64,000 nucleotides of DNA from Aestuariivirga litoralis (GCF_003234965.1 NZ_QKVK01000007.1:62001-126000), one strand, 5' to 3'. Counted from the stretch's first letter, positions 34,731 to 43,487 are shown. The notes: generated by a model from the letters alone, not told the origin. Program-made: numbers and translations.

Positions 34731-37088
34731 ATGAGCAGCAAGAACTTCGACCTGAACGACTTCGGTGACGAGCAGCCGGCCCCCGCCATCAAGCCCGGGG
34801 GACTGGCCGCTCGCGCCATGGGTCAGCAGGCCGAACCGCCCTACCTCAAGGGCCTCAACCCCGAACAGCGCGCCGCGGTCGAGAACACCGATGGCCCCCT
34901 GCTCGTGCTGGCCGGTGCCGGCACCGGCAAGACCCGGGTGCTGACCACGAGGCTCGCCCACATCCTGGCCACCGGCAAGGCCTGGCCGGGGCAGCTCCTC
35001 GCCGTCACCTTCACCAACAAGGCGGCGCGCGAGATGCGCGACCGCATCGGGGCGCTGATCGGCGGCGCGGTGGAGGGCATGACCTGGCTCGGCACCTTCC
35101 ATTCGATCGGGGTGAAGATCCTGCGCAACCATGCGGAGCTCGCGGGGCTCCGCTCCGGCTTCGCCATCCTCGACACCGATGACCAGATCCGGCTGCTGAA
35201 GCAGCTGCTCGAGGCCCATGACGTGGACGAGAAGCGCTGGCCCGCCCGGCAGCTCGCCTCGCTGATCGACGGCTGGAAGAACCGCGGCCTGACGCCTGAA
35301 CGCGTGCCCGCCGGCGAGGCCGCGAGCTTCGGCCATGGGGGGCTGGGCGGCAAGCTCTATGCCGAGTACCAGCAGCGGCTGAAGGTGGTGAATGCCGCCG
35401 ACTTCGGCGACCTGCTGCTCGAAGTCCTGCGCATCTTCCAGGAACACCCCGACGTGCTGAAGGAGTATCAGCGCCGCTTCAAGTACATGCTGGTGGACGA
35501 GTACCAGGACACCAACGTGGCGCAGTATCTCTGGCTGCGCCTGCTGGCGCAGGGCCACAGGAACATCTGTTGCGTGGGTGATGACGACCAGTCGATCTAT
35601 GGCTGGCGTGGCGCCGAGGTCGACAACATCCTGCGCTTCGAGAAGGACTTCCCCGGCGCCAAGGTGATCCGCCTCGAACGCAACTACCGCTCGACGCCGC
35701 AGATCCTGGGCGCCGCCTCCGGCCTCATCGCCAAGAACGAGAGCCGGCTCGGCAAGACGCTGCACACCAACCGCGAGGATGGCGAGACCGTCACCGTGCG
35801 CGCCCATTGGGATGGCGACGAGGAAGCCCGCGTCATCGGCGAGGACATCGAGAATTTCCAGCGCAAGGGCGAGAAGCTCAATGACATGGCGATTCTGGTG
35901 CGCGCCTCCTTCCAGATGCGCGCCTTCGAAGACCGCTTCATCACGCTGGGCGTGCCCTATCGCGTCATCGGCGGCCCGCGCTTCTATGAGCGCGCCGAAG
36001 TGCGCGATGCGCTGGCCTATCTGAAGATCGTCGCATCGCCCGACAATGATTTGGCCTTCGAGCGCATCATCAACACGCCCAAACGCGGCATCGGCGACAC
36101 CTCGGTGAAGCGCATGCATGCGATCGCGCGGGCGCAGGGGATCTCGCTCTACCGCGCGGCGGAGGCCATGTCGCTCACCGACGAGTTGCCCGCCAAGGCG
36201 CGCACGGCACTCCGGAAGCTCATCGAGAGCTTCAACCGCTGGCGCCAGATGGCGATGGGCATTCCCCACACCGAACTGGCGGAAATCGTTCTGGACGAGT
36301 CCGGCTACACCGAGATGTGGCAGAACGACAAGAGTCCGGAGGCGCAGGGCCGCCTCGACAACCTCAAGGAACTCGTGCGCTCCATGGGCGATTTCGAGAA
36401 CCTGGCGGGTTTCCTCGAGCACATCGCGCTCGTCATGGACGTCGAGCAGTCGGCGGAGGAAGACAAGGTCTCGATCATGACCATGCATGGCGCCAAGGGC
36501 CTCGAATTCGGAACCGTGTTCCTGCCGGGCTGGGAGGAAGGCCTGTTCCCCTCGCAGCGCTCGCTCGACGAGAAGGGCCGCGCGGGGCTCGAGGAGGAGC
36601 GCCGCCTGGCTTACGTCGGCATCACCCGCGCCAAGCGCCGCGCCACCATCTCCTTCGCGCAGAACCGGCGCGTGCATAATCTCTGGCAGAATGCGCTGCC
36701 CTCGCGCTTCATCGACGAATTGCCGGAGATGCATGTCGAGGTGGCACCGATGGCAACGAGTTATGGCGGCTTCGGGCTGGGTACCTACGGCAAGAGCCGC
36801 TTCGACGACCAGACCAAGCCCTTCGGCAACACCTATTCGACGCCGGGCTGGCAGCGGGCGCAGCAGCGCTGGTCGGACGGCAAGGCCACCCGCTCCACGC
36901 CGCGCTTCATCGAGGGCGAAATGGTGGCGCGTGACACCGATGCCGTGAAATACGCAAAGGGCGAACGCGTCTTCCACGAGAAGTTCGGCTATGGCGTGAT
37001 CAGCGCGGTGGAGGGCAACAAGCTCACCATCGACTTCGACAAGGCCGGCGAGAAGCGGGTGATCGACAGTTTCGTGACGCGCGCCTAG
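34731..37088 (+). CDS. uvrD: UvrD/PcrA-type superfamily 1 DNA helicase
   Basis: 785 residues. 3'-5' helicase of nucleotide-excision and mismatch repair. All core motifs are seen: QRAAVENTDG (Q motif), LAGAGTGKTRVL (Walker A near residue 61), AVTFTNKAAREM, VDEYQDTN (motif II), GDDDQSIYGWRGA (motif III), LERNYRST (IV), MTMHGAKGLEF (V) and YVGITRAKRR (VI). The C-terminal GERVFHEKFGYGVI domain is the usual PcrA/UvrD RNA-polymerase-interacting end. The N-terminal 30 residues are poorly conserved. Confidence 0.95.
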   Translation: MSSKNFDLNDFGDEQPAPAIKPGGLAARAMGQQAEPPYLKGLNPEQRAAVENTDGPLLVLAGAGTGKTRVLTTRLAHILATGKAWPGQLLAVTFTNKAAREMRDRIGALIGGAVEGMTWLGTFHSIGVKILRNHAELAGLRSGFAILDTDDQIRLLKQLLEAHDVDEKRWPARQLASLIDGWKNRGLTPERVPAGEAASFGHGGLGGKLYAEYQQRLKVVNAADFGDLLLEVLRIFQEHPDVLKEYQRRFKYMLVDEYQDTNVAQYLWLRLLAQGHRNICCVGDDDQSIYGWRGAEVDNILRFEKDFPGAKVIRLERNYRSTPQILGAASGLIAKNESRLGKTLHTNREDGETVTVRAHWDGDEEARVIGEDIENFQRKGEKLNDMAILVRASFQMRAFEDRFITLGVPYRVIGGPRFYERAEVRDALAYLKIVASPDNDLAFERIINTPKRGIGDTSVKRMHAIARAQGISLYRAAEAMSLTDELPAKARTALRKLIESFNRWRQMAMGIPHTELAEIVLDESGYTEMWQNDKSPEAQGRLDNLKELVRSMGDFENLAGFLEHIALVMDVEQSAEEDKVSIMTMHGAKGLEFGTVFLPGWEEGLFPSQRSLDEKGRAGLEEERRLAYVGITRAKRRATISFAQNRRVHNLWQNALPSRFIDELPEMHVEVAPMATSYGGFGLGTYGKSRFDDQTKPFGNTYSTPGWQRAQQRWSDGKATRSTPRFIEGEMVARDTDAVKYAKGERVFHEKFGYGVISAVEGNKLTIDFDKAGEKRVIDSFVTRA

Positions 37089-37101
37089 CAACTGCTTTTC
37101 G

Positions 37102-37125
37102 CGTCATCCCGGCGAAGACCGAGGC
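37102..37125 (+). repeat. Degenerate family A palindrome after uvrD
   Basis: CGTCATCCCGGCGAAGACCG then AGGC. The left flank and loop are kept but the right arm has mutated, so the hairpin is imperfect. It lies between the convergent uvrD and the DHA2 transporter gene. Confidence 0.6.
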
Positions 37126-37144
37126 GACGACAACATGGAAATGA

Positions 37145-38536
37145 TCAGGCCCCCGCCCGCTTCCCGCTCACTGCCTCGCCGGCAGCGGGCGACAGGGTGA
37201 GGAACTGCAGGCAGGCTGTCAGCGAACAGGCGGACACGACAGCGAAGGCGATGGTGAAGTCCATCGGCGTCAGCGCCGCCTCCGCACGCGACCATTGTGC
37301 GGCCTCCAGCACGAAGGCGGCGAGCACCACACCCATCGAGAGGGAGAGCTGCTGCACCACCGTGTAGAGGCTCGTCGCATAGCTTGCCTGCTGGTGGTCG
37401 ACGTCGGAATAGGACATGGCGTTCAGCGCCGTGAACTGCAGAGAGCGCAGGAAACCGCCGGCAAAGAGCAGCGCGATCGCCAGCACATAGGGCGTCGATG
37501 ACGAGAGCAGCCCCATGATCGAGATCGAGACGCTGGCGAGCAGCCCGTTGACGATCAGCAGCCTGCGGAAGCCGAAGCGGCGGATCATCTTCGCCGCACC
37601 CAGCTTCATCGAGATGGCACCCGCCGCGGCGACAAAGGTGATCATGCCCGACTGGAAGGCGCTCATGCCATAGGCCAGCTGGAACATCAGCGGCAGCAGG
37701 AAGGGCACCGCCCCCACGCCCACCCGGAACAGGCTGCCGCCGACCACGCCCGCGCGGAAGGTTTCGATGCGCAGCAGCGAGAGATCGAGGATCGGGTGCG
37801 GGGTGCGCCGCGCGTGAACCACGTAGAGGCCCACCAGCATCGCGCCCAACACGATGAGCAGCGTGGGCGTCCAGCCCGGCAGCAGGTCGCGGCCCAGGAT
37901 GGTGAGGCCGAAGATGAAGGACGAGAGGCCGAGTCCGGAGAGCAGGAATCCCACCCAGTCGAGCTTCGGCACCGTGTCGACATGGGTATCGGGCATCAGC
38001 ACCGTGGCCAGCACGAAGGCCAGGATGCCGAAGGGCAGGTTCATCCAGAACACCCAGCGCCAGCCCACGGTGTCGGTGATGAAGCCGCCGACGGGAGGCC
38101 CCACCAGGGGCCCGATGAGCGCCGGGATGGTGAGCCAGGCCAGCGCATCGACGAGTTCCGCCTTGGGCACGGTGCGCAGCAAAATGATGCGGCCGACCGG
38201 CACCATCATGGCCCCGCCGATCCCCTGCAGCGCGCGGGCCGCCACCAGGCCGCCCAGCGAATTGGCCATGCCGCAGGCCAGCGAGCCGAGCGTGAACACC
38301 GCAATCGCCACCCGGAACACCTGCCGCGAGCCGAAACGGTCCGCCAGCCAGCCGCTGATGGGAATGAAGACGGTGAGGCTCAAGAGATAGGTGGTGAAGG
38401 CCAGCTTCAGCACGATGGGGTCGGTTCCCAGCGACCTGGCGATGGCGGGGAGCGAGGTGGCGATCACCGTCGAATCCATGTTCTCCATGAACAGCGCGGA
38501 GGCGATGATGAGCGGGATCAGCCGGGACGACGACAT
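37145..38536 (-). CDS. DHA2-family (EmrB/QacA-type) drug efflux MFS transporter
   Basis: 463 residues, about fourteen helices. FMENMDSTVIATSLPAIARSL is the D1-type N-terminal signature of 14-helix drug:H+ antiporters; GWLADRFGSRQVFR is motif A; ARALQGIGGAMMVPVGR is motif B; LVGPPVGGFITD is motif C. It probably exports hydrophobic or cationic compounds; the substrate is unknown. No adjoining MarR/TetR regulator or EmrA partner is seen, so it may act alone. Divergent from the ABC exporter gene across 183 nt. Confidence 0.9.
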   Translation of the reverse strand: MSSSRLIPLIIASALFMENMDSTVIATSLPAIARSLGTDPIVLKLAFTTYLLSLTVFIPISGWLADRFGSRQVFRVAIAVFTLGSLACGMANSLGGLVAARALQGIGGAMMVPVGRIILLRTVPKAELVDALAWLTIPALIGPLVGPPVGGFITDTVGWRWVFWMNLPFGILAFVLATVLMPDTHVDTVPKLDWVGFLLSGLGLSSFIFGLTILGRDLLPGWTPTLLIVLGAMLVGLYVVHARRTPHPILDLSLLRIETFRAGVVGGSLFRVGVGAVPFLLPLMFQLAYGMSAFQSGMITFVAAAGAISMKLGAAKMIRRFGFRRLLIVNGLLASVSISIMGLLSSSTPYVLAIALLFAGGFLRSLQFTALNAMSYSDVDHQQASYATSLYTVVQQLSLSMGVVLAAFVLEAAQWSRAEAALTPMDFTIAFAVVSACSLTACLQFLTLSPAAGEAVSGKRAGA

Positions 38537-38719
38537 GGCGACCAGATAACACGGGAAACGCCCCGCCCTTCATGCCGATAACGCAAAGGAGACTTGGCCG
38601 CGGGCGCCGGCCCCCGCCCCTTTCCGGCCCGAATTCCCGGGTTTATAAGGGCCTTCACACTGAATCAGGCCATTTGCAGCGCCCCTGCCCGTCCGCCCGC
38701 GCTGCCCCGGAGCATTTTC

Positions 38720-40597
38720 GTGACTGACCGTTTCTTCACCTGGCTCGAGTCGCTGGTCGACCCCTTCCCGCCCGAGCAACCCGGCATGCCGCCACAGGGC
38801 TTCCTCGCCTTCTGCTGGCATTACACCAGGCCGTTCTGGCCGCTGCTCCTTGTCTCGACGCTCCTTTCGGCGGTCATCGCCTTCCTGGAGGTCTACCTCT
38901 TCGCCTTCCTCGGCCAGCTGGTGGACCTGCTGACGGCGGCGAACCGCGACACGTTCTGGGCGGAGCACGGCACGCACCTCGTGATCATGGGCGCCATTGC
39001 GCTGATCCTGCTGCCGCTGCTCAACTTCTTTTCCGAGGCCGTCTCGCACCAGGGCCTGCGCGGCAATTATGCCATGCGCATCCGCTGGGTGGCGCACCGC
39101 TATGTGCTGCGCCAGTCGATGGACTTCTTCACCAACGACTTTGCCGGCCGCGTTGCCACCAAGGTGATGCAGACAGCCTTGGGCGTGCGCGACGCGGTGA
39201 TGAAGTTCACCGAGGTGCTGGTCTATGTCGTGGTCTATTTCCTCGGCGCCCTCATTCTGGTGGCAACGGCCGACCGCTGGCTGATGATCCCGTTGCTGAT
39301 CTGGCTCGCGGGCTATGCCGCGGCCTGCTGGTACTTCGTGCCGAAGCTCGGCAAGCTCTCCCAGCAACAGGCCGAGATGCGCTCGCTGGTGACGGGCCGC
39401 GTGGTCGACAGCTACACCAACATCCCGACCGTCAAACTCTTCGCCCATGCCGACCGCGAGGACACCTACGCGCGCGAGGGCATGGACTGGATGCTGAAGT
39501 CGGTGAACGACTCGATGCGCATGTCGACGCTGATGACCACCGCGCTGCAGGTGCTCTCGGGCGTGCTCATCTTCACCATGTCGGCCATGGCGATCTGGCT
39601 GTGGCACGCGGGCTCGATCTCGACCGGCGCCATCGCCTTCGCGGTGGGTCTCACGCTGCGGCTCAAGGCCATGTCGCAATGGATCATCTGGGAAGTGGCG
39701 GGCCTGTTCGAGAATGTCGGCGTCATCCAGGACGGCATCGAGACGATTGCCTGCGACCGCTCCATCAAGGATGCGCCGGATGCAAGGCCGCTGAGCGTCA
39801 AGAAAGGCGCCATCCTGTTCGATCACGTGACCTTCAACTACGGCAAGCCGCTTATCGGGCGCGACCGGCCGGTGCTGCAGAACCTCACGCTCTCCATCGC
39901 GCCGGGCGAGAAGGTCGGGCTCGTCGGCCGCTCGGGCGCCGGCAAGTCGACGCTCTCCAACCTGCTCCTGCGCTTCTATGACCTCGAGAAGGGCCGCATC
40001 CTCATCGACGGGCAGGACATCGCGCATGTGACGCAGGATTCGCTGCGCGCCGCGATCGGCGTCGTGACGCAGGACACCTCGCTGCTTCACCGGTCAGTGA
40101 TCGACAATATCCGCTACGGCAAGCCCGATGCGACGATGGCGGAGATCGAGGCGGCGGCGCGCAAGGCCCATGCGGACGAATTCATCGCCACGCTGATGGA
40201 CCCCAAGGGCCGCCGCGGCTACGAGGCGCATGTGGGCGAACGCGGCGTCAAGCTGTCGGGCGGCCAGCGCCAGCGCATCGCCATTGCCCGCGTGCTGCTC
40301 AAGAACGCGCCGATCCTGGTGCTCGACGAGGCCACCAGCGCGCTCGATTCAGAGGTCGAGCAGGCGATCCAGGAGAATCTTTATGCCCTGATGGAGGGCA
40401 AGACGGTGATCGCGGTGGCGCACCGCCTCTCCACCATCGCGGCCATGGACCGGCTGGTCATCATGGACAAGGGCGAAATCGTGGAAGACGGCACGCATCG
40501 CGAGCTTCTCGACAAGGGCGGGCTCTATGCCTCGCTGTGGCAGCGCCAGTCGGGGGGCTTCCTGCTCGAGGACGAGGACCTCGCGGCGGCCGAATAA
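38720..40597 (+). CDS. ABC exporter (fused permease and ATPase half-transporter)
   Basis: 625 residues from a GTG start with CGGAG 7 nt upstream. Six-helix membrane domain (residues about 40-340) followed by the nucleotide-binding domain: Walker A GRSGAGKS near 404, Q-loop VVTQDTSLLHRS, signature LSGGQRQR near 511, Walker B ILVLDEATS near 531, H-loop AHRLST. It belongs to the group of multidrug/lipid-type half exporters that act as homodimers. Substrate unknown. A gene of similar length encoding a paired half-transporter is not present, supporting a homodimer. Confidence 0.92.
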   Translation: MTDRFFTWLESLVDPFPPEQPGMPPQGFLAFCWHYTRPFWPLLLVSTLLSAVIAFLEVYLFAFLGQLVDLLTAANRDTFWAEHGTHLVIMGAIALILLPLLNFFSEAVSHQGLRGNYAMRIRWVAHRYVLRQSMDFFTNDFAGRVATKVMQTALGVRDAVMKFTEVLVYVVVYFLGALILVATADRWLMIPLLIWLAGYAAACWYFVPKLGKLSQQQAEMRSLVTGRVVDSYTNIPTVKLFAHADREDTYAREGMDWMLKSVNDSMRMSTLMTTALQVLSGVLIFTMSAMAIWLWHAGSISTGAIAFAVGLTLRLKAMSQWIIWEVAGLFENVGVIQDGIETIACDRSIKDAPDARPLSVKKGAILFDHVTFNYGKPLIGRDRPVLQNLTLSIAPGEKVGLVGRSGAGKSTLSNLLLRFYDLEKGRILIDGQDIAHVTQDSLRAAIGVVTQDTSLLHRSVIDNIRYGKPDATMAEIEAAARKAHADEFIATLMDPKGRRGYEAHVGERGVKLSGGQRQRIAIARVLLKNAPILVLDEATSALDSEVEQAIQENLYALMEGKTVIAVAHRLSTIAAMDRLVIMDKGEIVEDGTHRELLDKGGLYASLWQRQSGGFLLEDEDLAAAE

Positions 40598-40663
40598 ACC
40601 TTCCTTTTACCTCATTGCCGCCATATCGCCGGGGGAATGGCGCAGTGTTGCAGTGGGGAAGAC

Positions 40664-41323
40664 ATGCTTCGCAAATTCGCGCTCGCGGCTTTGGCCGCCA
40701 CTTTTCTCGCCGGCTGTTCGACCGATCCTTACACCGGTGAACAGAAGATCTCGAACACCGCCGTGGGCGCCACCGCAGGCGCCCTGCTCGGCACGGCCAC
40801 GGGCCTCGTCATCGGCAAGACAACATCCGCCTCGACGCGGAAGTCGATGCTGATCGGCGCCGGGCTGGGCGCGCTCGCCGGCGGCGGCGTGGGCCTCTAC
40901 ATGGACAACCAGGAATCGAAACTGCGCGCCAGGCTGCAGGGCACCGGCGTGTCGGTCACCCGCATGGGCGACGACATCATCCTGAACATGCCGTCGAACG
41001 TCACCTTCGACACCGACCAGTCGGCCATCAAGCCGCAATTCTACGACACGCTGAATTCGGTGGCCCTCGTGCTGAACGAGTTCAACAAGACGCTCATCGA
41101 CGTGACCGGCCACACCGATTCGACGGGATCGCCGCAGCACAACCAGCGCCTGTCGGAAGCCCGCGCCGCCTCGGTTGCCGACTACCTGGTGGCCCAGGGC
41201 AACAACCCCAAGCGCTTCCAGGTGCTCGGCATGGGCCAGAATGACCCGATCGCTTCCAACGCCACGTCCGAGGGCCGGGCGCAAAACAGGCGCGTCGAGA
41301 TCAAGATCGTTCCGCTCACTTAG
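40664..41323 (+). CDS. OmpA-family lipoprotein
   Basis: 219 residues. Lipoprotein signal peptide MLRKFALAALAATFLAGC with lipobox LAGC (acylated Cys18). Then a glycine-zipper region (GATAGALLGTATGLVIG and GAGLGALAGGGVGLYMD) that probably inserts in the membrane. The C-terminal OmpA domain has NVTFDTDQSAIKP, DVTGHTDSTGSPQHNQRLSEARA and SEGRAQNRRVEI, which binds peptidoglycan. It anchors the outer membrane to the wall. GTGGGGAAG precedes the ATG. Confidence 0.92.
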   Translation: MLRKFALAALAATFLAGCSTDPYTGEQKISNTAVGATAGALLGTATGLVIGKTTSASTRKSMLIGAGLGALAGGGVGLYMDNQESKLRARLQGTGVSVTRMGDDIILNMPSNVTFDTDQSAIKPQFYDTLNSVALVLNEFNKTLIDVTGHTDSTGSPQHNQRLSEARAASVADYLVAQGNNPKRFQVLGMGQNDPIASNATSEGRAQNRRVEIKIVPLT

Positions 41324-41325
41324 GA

Positions 41326-41393
41326 GGATGGCCGGGACACGCCCGGCCATGATGAATGTTTCGCCATCATGCGCGGGCTTGACCCGCGCATCC
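41326..41393. repeat. Inverted pair of dispersed palindrome family B
   Basis: 41326-41354 is a forward copy (GGAT, stem GGCCGGG/CCCGGCC, loop ACACG, ATGATG). 41365-41393 is a reverse copy with stem GCGCGGG/CCCGCGC. CATGATG and CATCATG between the hairpins can also pair. The unit separates the OmpA lipoprotein gene and prmA. Confidence 0.8.
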
Positions 41394-41414
41394 TTTTGGG
41401 CCCTAACCGCCTCC

Positions 41415-42365
41415 ATGACCGAAGCCCGCTTTACCCTCACCATCCCGGCCCTGTCGCATGATGGCGCCAACGCCCTCGCCTCCGCTCTGGAGGAGAGCTT
41501 CCGTATCGACCCCATGGCCATCACCATCAACGAGACGGATGAGGCCAAGGCCTTGTGGGAGGTGGTGCTCTATTTCGAAAGCGAAGAGGAGGCGGAAAAC
41601 GCGCGGAACCTCGGCGAGCTCAAGCACGGCCTCATCGCCCCCATGCCGCAGCAGGACTGGGTGCGCCAGTCGCTCGAGGGGCTGGCCCCCGTCACGGCAG
41701 GCCGTTTCTTCCTCCACGGCTCGCATGACCGGGAGCGCCGCCGCCCGGGCGGCATCTCGCTGGAGATCGACGCCGGTACCGCCTTCGGCACCGGCCACCA
41801 CGGCACCACCGAAGGCTGCCTGATCGCACTGGACCGCATCCTGAAGCGCCGCCTGCCGGAGAACATCCTGGATGTGGGCTGCGGCACGGGCGTTCTCGCC
41901 ATCGCCGCCGCCAAGGCCACCGGGCGCCCGGCACTGGCCAGCGACATCGACCCGGAAGCCGTGCGGGTGACCATCGCCAATGCGGCGCTGAACGGCGTCA
42001 AGCCGCTCATCGGCAGCTTCGTCGCGGCGGGCCTCAGCCACCCGCGCATCGCCGGCAACGGCCCCTATGACCTGATCTTCGCCAATATCCTGGCGCGGCC
42101 CCTGGTGGCGCTCTCCACCGGCCTTGCACGCGCCCTGATGCCCGGTGGCGACCTGATCCTCTCCGGCCTGACGCTGGAGCAGATGCGCTGGATCGAAGCC
42201 ACCTATGAGTCGCGCGGGCTGGCGCTGGCAGGGCGGATCACGCGGGGCAACTGGGCCACCCTCGTGTTCACCCGCCCCAAAAAGCGAAAGCGCCCGGGCG
42301 GGAGGACACCCGGGCGCTCGGCTGTAGCCGGCTCCAGGGGAGCCGGCTGGGAGCTCGATTGCTGA
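41415..42365 (+). CDS. prmA: Ribosomal protein L11 methyltransferase
   Basis: 316 residues. Methylates ribosomal protein L11 with S-adenosylmethionine. An N-terminal L11-binding domain, then GTAFGTGHHGTTEGCL and ILDVGCGTGVLAIAAAK (SAM-binding motif I), and DLIFANILARPL (catalytic-site motif). The last about 27 residues (KRKRPGGRTPGRS...) lie beyond the conserved end and are encoded by two strong palindromes, one of which is the terminator of the convergent DUF1127 gene. The extension is probably neutral readthrough of an ancestral stop. Confidence 0.93.
   Translation: MTEARFTLTIPALSHDGANALASALEESFRIDPMAITINETDEAKALWEVVLYFESEEEAENARNLGELKHGLIAPMPQQDWVRQSLEGLAPVTAGRFFLHGSHDRERRRPGGISLEIDAGTAFGTGHHGTTEGCLIALDRILKRRLPENILDVGCGTGVLAIAAAKATGRPALASDIDPEAVRVTIANAALNGVKPLIGSFVAAGLSHPRIAGNGPYDLIFANILARPLVALSTGLARALMPGGDLILSGLTLEQMRWIEATYESRGLALAGRITRGNWATLVFTRPKKRKRPGGRTPGRSAVAGSRGAGWELDC
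42279..42317 (-). terminator. Rho-independent terminator of the DUF1127 gene
   Basis: Minus strand: GCGCCCGGG, 10-nt loop, CCCGGGCGC, then TTTCGCTTTTT. It lies inside the 3' end of the convergent prmA coding region. A second perfect 10-bp hairpin (42326-42348, loop of 3) sits just before it. Confidence 0.8.
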
Positions 42366-42368
42366 GGC

Positions 42369-42563
42369 TCAGGCGCCCCAGACCATCTTGGAGATTTCCG
42401 AACGCTTCATGCCGATGTCGGCCAGAAGCCGGTCATCGAGCTGGGCCAGCTGGCGCTCGGCGCGGCTGCGGGCGAGATAGGTCTTGACCCGGCCGAGGAG
42501 GCCCGAGCCCATGTTGAAGCCTTCGTTGCGGACCGTCTCGCGGCCGTAGGTGATCGTCGACAT
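42369..42563 (-). CDS. DUF1127 small protein
   Basis: 64 residues. The C-terminal LARSRAERQLAQLDDRLLADIGMKRSEIS is the DUF1127 motif (Arg-rich helix, LDDRxLxDIGxxR). Small DUF1127 proteins in alphaproteobacteria bind RNA or influence phosphate and carbon metabolism and RNA turnover; the role of this one is unknown. The ATG at 42563 is chosen because AGGAG lies 7 nt upstream; ATGs at 42569 and further out are too close to it. A terminator follows directly. Confidence 0.88.
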   Translation of the reverse strand: MSTITYGRETVRNEGFNMGSGLLGRVKTYLARSRAERQLAQLDDRLLADIGMKRSEISKMVWGA

Positions 42564-42946
42564 CGTCATTCTCCTGCTCATCTCTCAAAATCCGGGCCGT
42601 TGGGGCCATCGGCGATTTTTCGAGGGTTCATTGTGCGTTGCACTGTTGACTGTCCATATAGAGAGCAGTTGCAGCACAAACCAGATGCAGCTTTGCGTCT
42701 CAGCCATGCACTGAATACATGGATCAAGTGTCGCGCAAGCTTCCCCGAATGCATCCCCTTACGAACGCCTTATAGAGTCGGATTACGTCGGTTTTATTGC
42801 AATTGGAGACTTAATTCGGTCCAAGAACTTAATGGCCGTTAACCAGTCTTTTTTGCACCCTCGAGTGTCGCTTTTGATCCATTTGCATGCTTCTGACGCA
42901 TGGATAAATGGATGAATTATTGTGCACCGCAGCATAACCCGTCCGC
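42564..42946. other. AT-richer intergenic region without a recognised gene
   Basis: About 380 nt between the DUF1127 gene and the cold-shock terminator, both on the minus strand. Base composition is visibly more AT-rich than elsewhere in the window. Short open frames here lack ribosome-binding sites or family features. Candidate sites are TATATG on the minus strand near 42657 and TTAA-N6-TTAA at 42829-42842, one base short of the CtrA spacing. It may hold the DUF1127 promoter or a small RNA, but nothing is firm. Confidence 0.4.
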
Positions 42947-42980
42947 AAAAATGAAAATGCCCGGCCTTGCGGCCGGGCAT
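42947..42980 (-). terminator. Rho-independent terminator of the cold-shock gene
   Basis: Minus strand: ATGCCCGGCC-GCAA-GGCCGGGCAT, a perfect 10-bp stem with a GCAA tetraloop, followed by TTTCATTTTT. It is 24 nt past the cold-shock stop codon. Confidence 0.9.
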
Positions 42981-43004
42981 CTGGCGTGAAATCGGCTGGT
43001 CCGA

Positions 43005-43214
43005 TCAGGCGGCGACGAGGTTGCCGGCCGAGGCGCGGCCCGTGCGCTTGTCCGTCACGACCTCATAGGAGACCTTCTGGCCTTCCTTCAGCGTGCGCAG
43101 GCCGGCGCGCTCAACCGCCGAGATGTGGACGAAGATGTCCTTCTGGCCATTGTCCGGCTGGATGAAGCCATAGCCCTTCTGCTCGTTGAACCACTTCACA
43201 GTACCCGTATCCAT
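43005..43214 (-). CDS. Cold-shock-domain protein (CspA family)
   Basis: 69 residues. Complete cold-shock domain: GTVKWFNEQKGYGFIQPD with RNP1 (KGYGFIQ, about residues 13-19), KDIFVHISAVERAG with RNP2, then EGQKVSYEVVTDKRTGRASAGNL. Binds single-stranded RNA and DNA as an RNA chaperone. AAGGAAG precedes the ATG. A predicted promoter about 145 nt upstream would give the long 5' leader usual for cold-shock mRNAs, and a strong terminator follows. Confidence 0.95.
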   Translation of the reverse strand: MDTGTVKWFNEQKGYGFIQPDNGQKDIFVHISAVERAGLRTLKEGQKVSYEVVTDKRTGRASAGNLVAA

Positions 43215-43365
43215 GGGTGTCTTCCTTACGTTGGGTTGTCGTCAGCCCTGACGTGGTCTCGAGAGGCACGGCAAGACAGTGGTCGAGAATTGGAGGAGTC
43301 TTGCGTGCGCGGCCCAACGGGGAAGCGAAGCGGCCAATCGTCCGGCCCAGTTATCGAGTGAGGAA

Positions 43366-43394
43366 TATATGTCGCAGTTCATTCCCGGTTTCAA
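43366..43394 (-). promoter_or_regulatory. Candidate promoter of the cold-shock gene
   Basis: Minus strand TTGAAA (43394-43389), 17-nt spacer, CATATA (43371-43366), with an overlapping TATATT. Transcription would start near 43358, giving an untranslated leader of about 145 nt. Confidence 0.4.
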
Positions 43395-43487
43395 GATCAA
43401 TTGCAGGTGTTTCTTTCGTCAAGCTGCTAAGGTGAGATGCTGGGCTGAACGCCGGTGATTTCTGAAAACGGATTTATGGAGCACACC

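Noticed and set aside
34422-37091. 889-codon open frame antisense to uvrD
   Set aside because: Shadow frame; it also covers the small CtrA-boxed gene and has no family features.
42326-42348. Second hairpin near prmA as a prmA terminator
   Set aside because: It lies inside the prmA frame and has no T run on the plus strand.
43368-43457. 29-codon frame starting MSQFIPGFKINCRCFF
   Set aside because: It has a weak GAGG upstream but overlaps the predicted cold-shock promoter and has no family or operon support.
43455-43487. Longer start for the 5'-nucleotidase-like protein (ATG 43476)
   Set aside because: That ATG overlaps the GGAG site serving ATG 43488 and would lengthen the signal peptide with polar residues.
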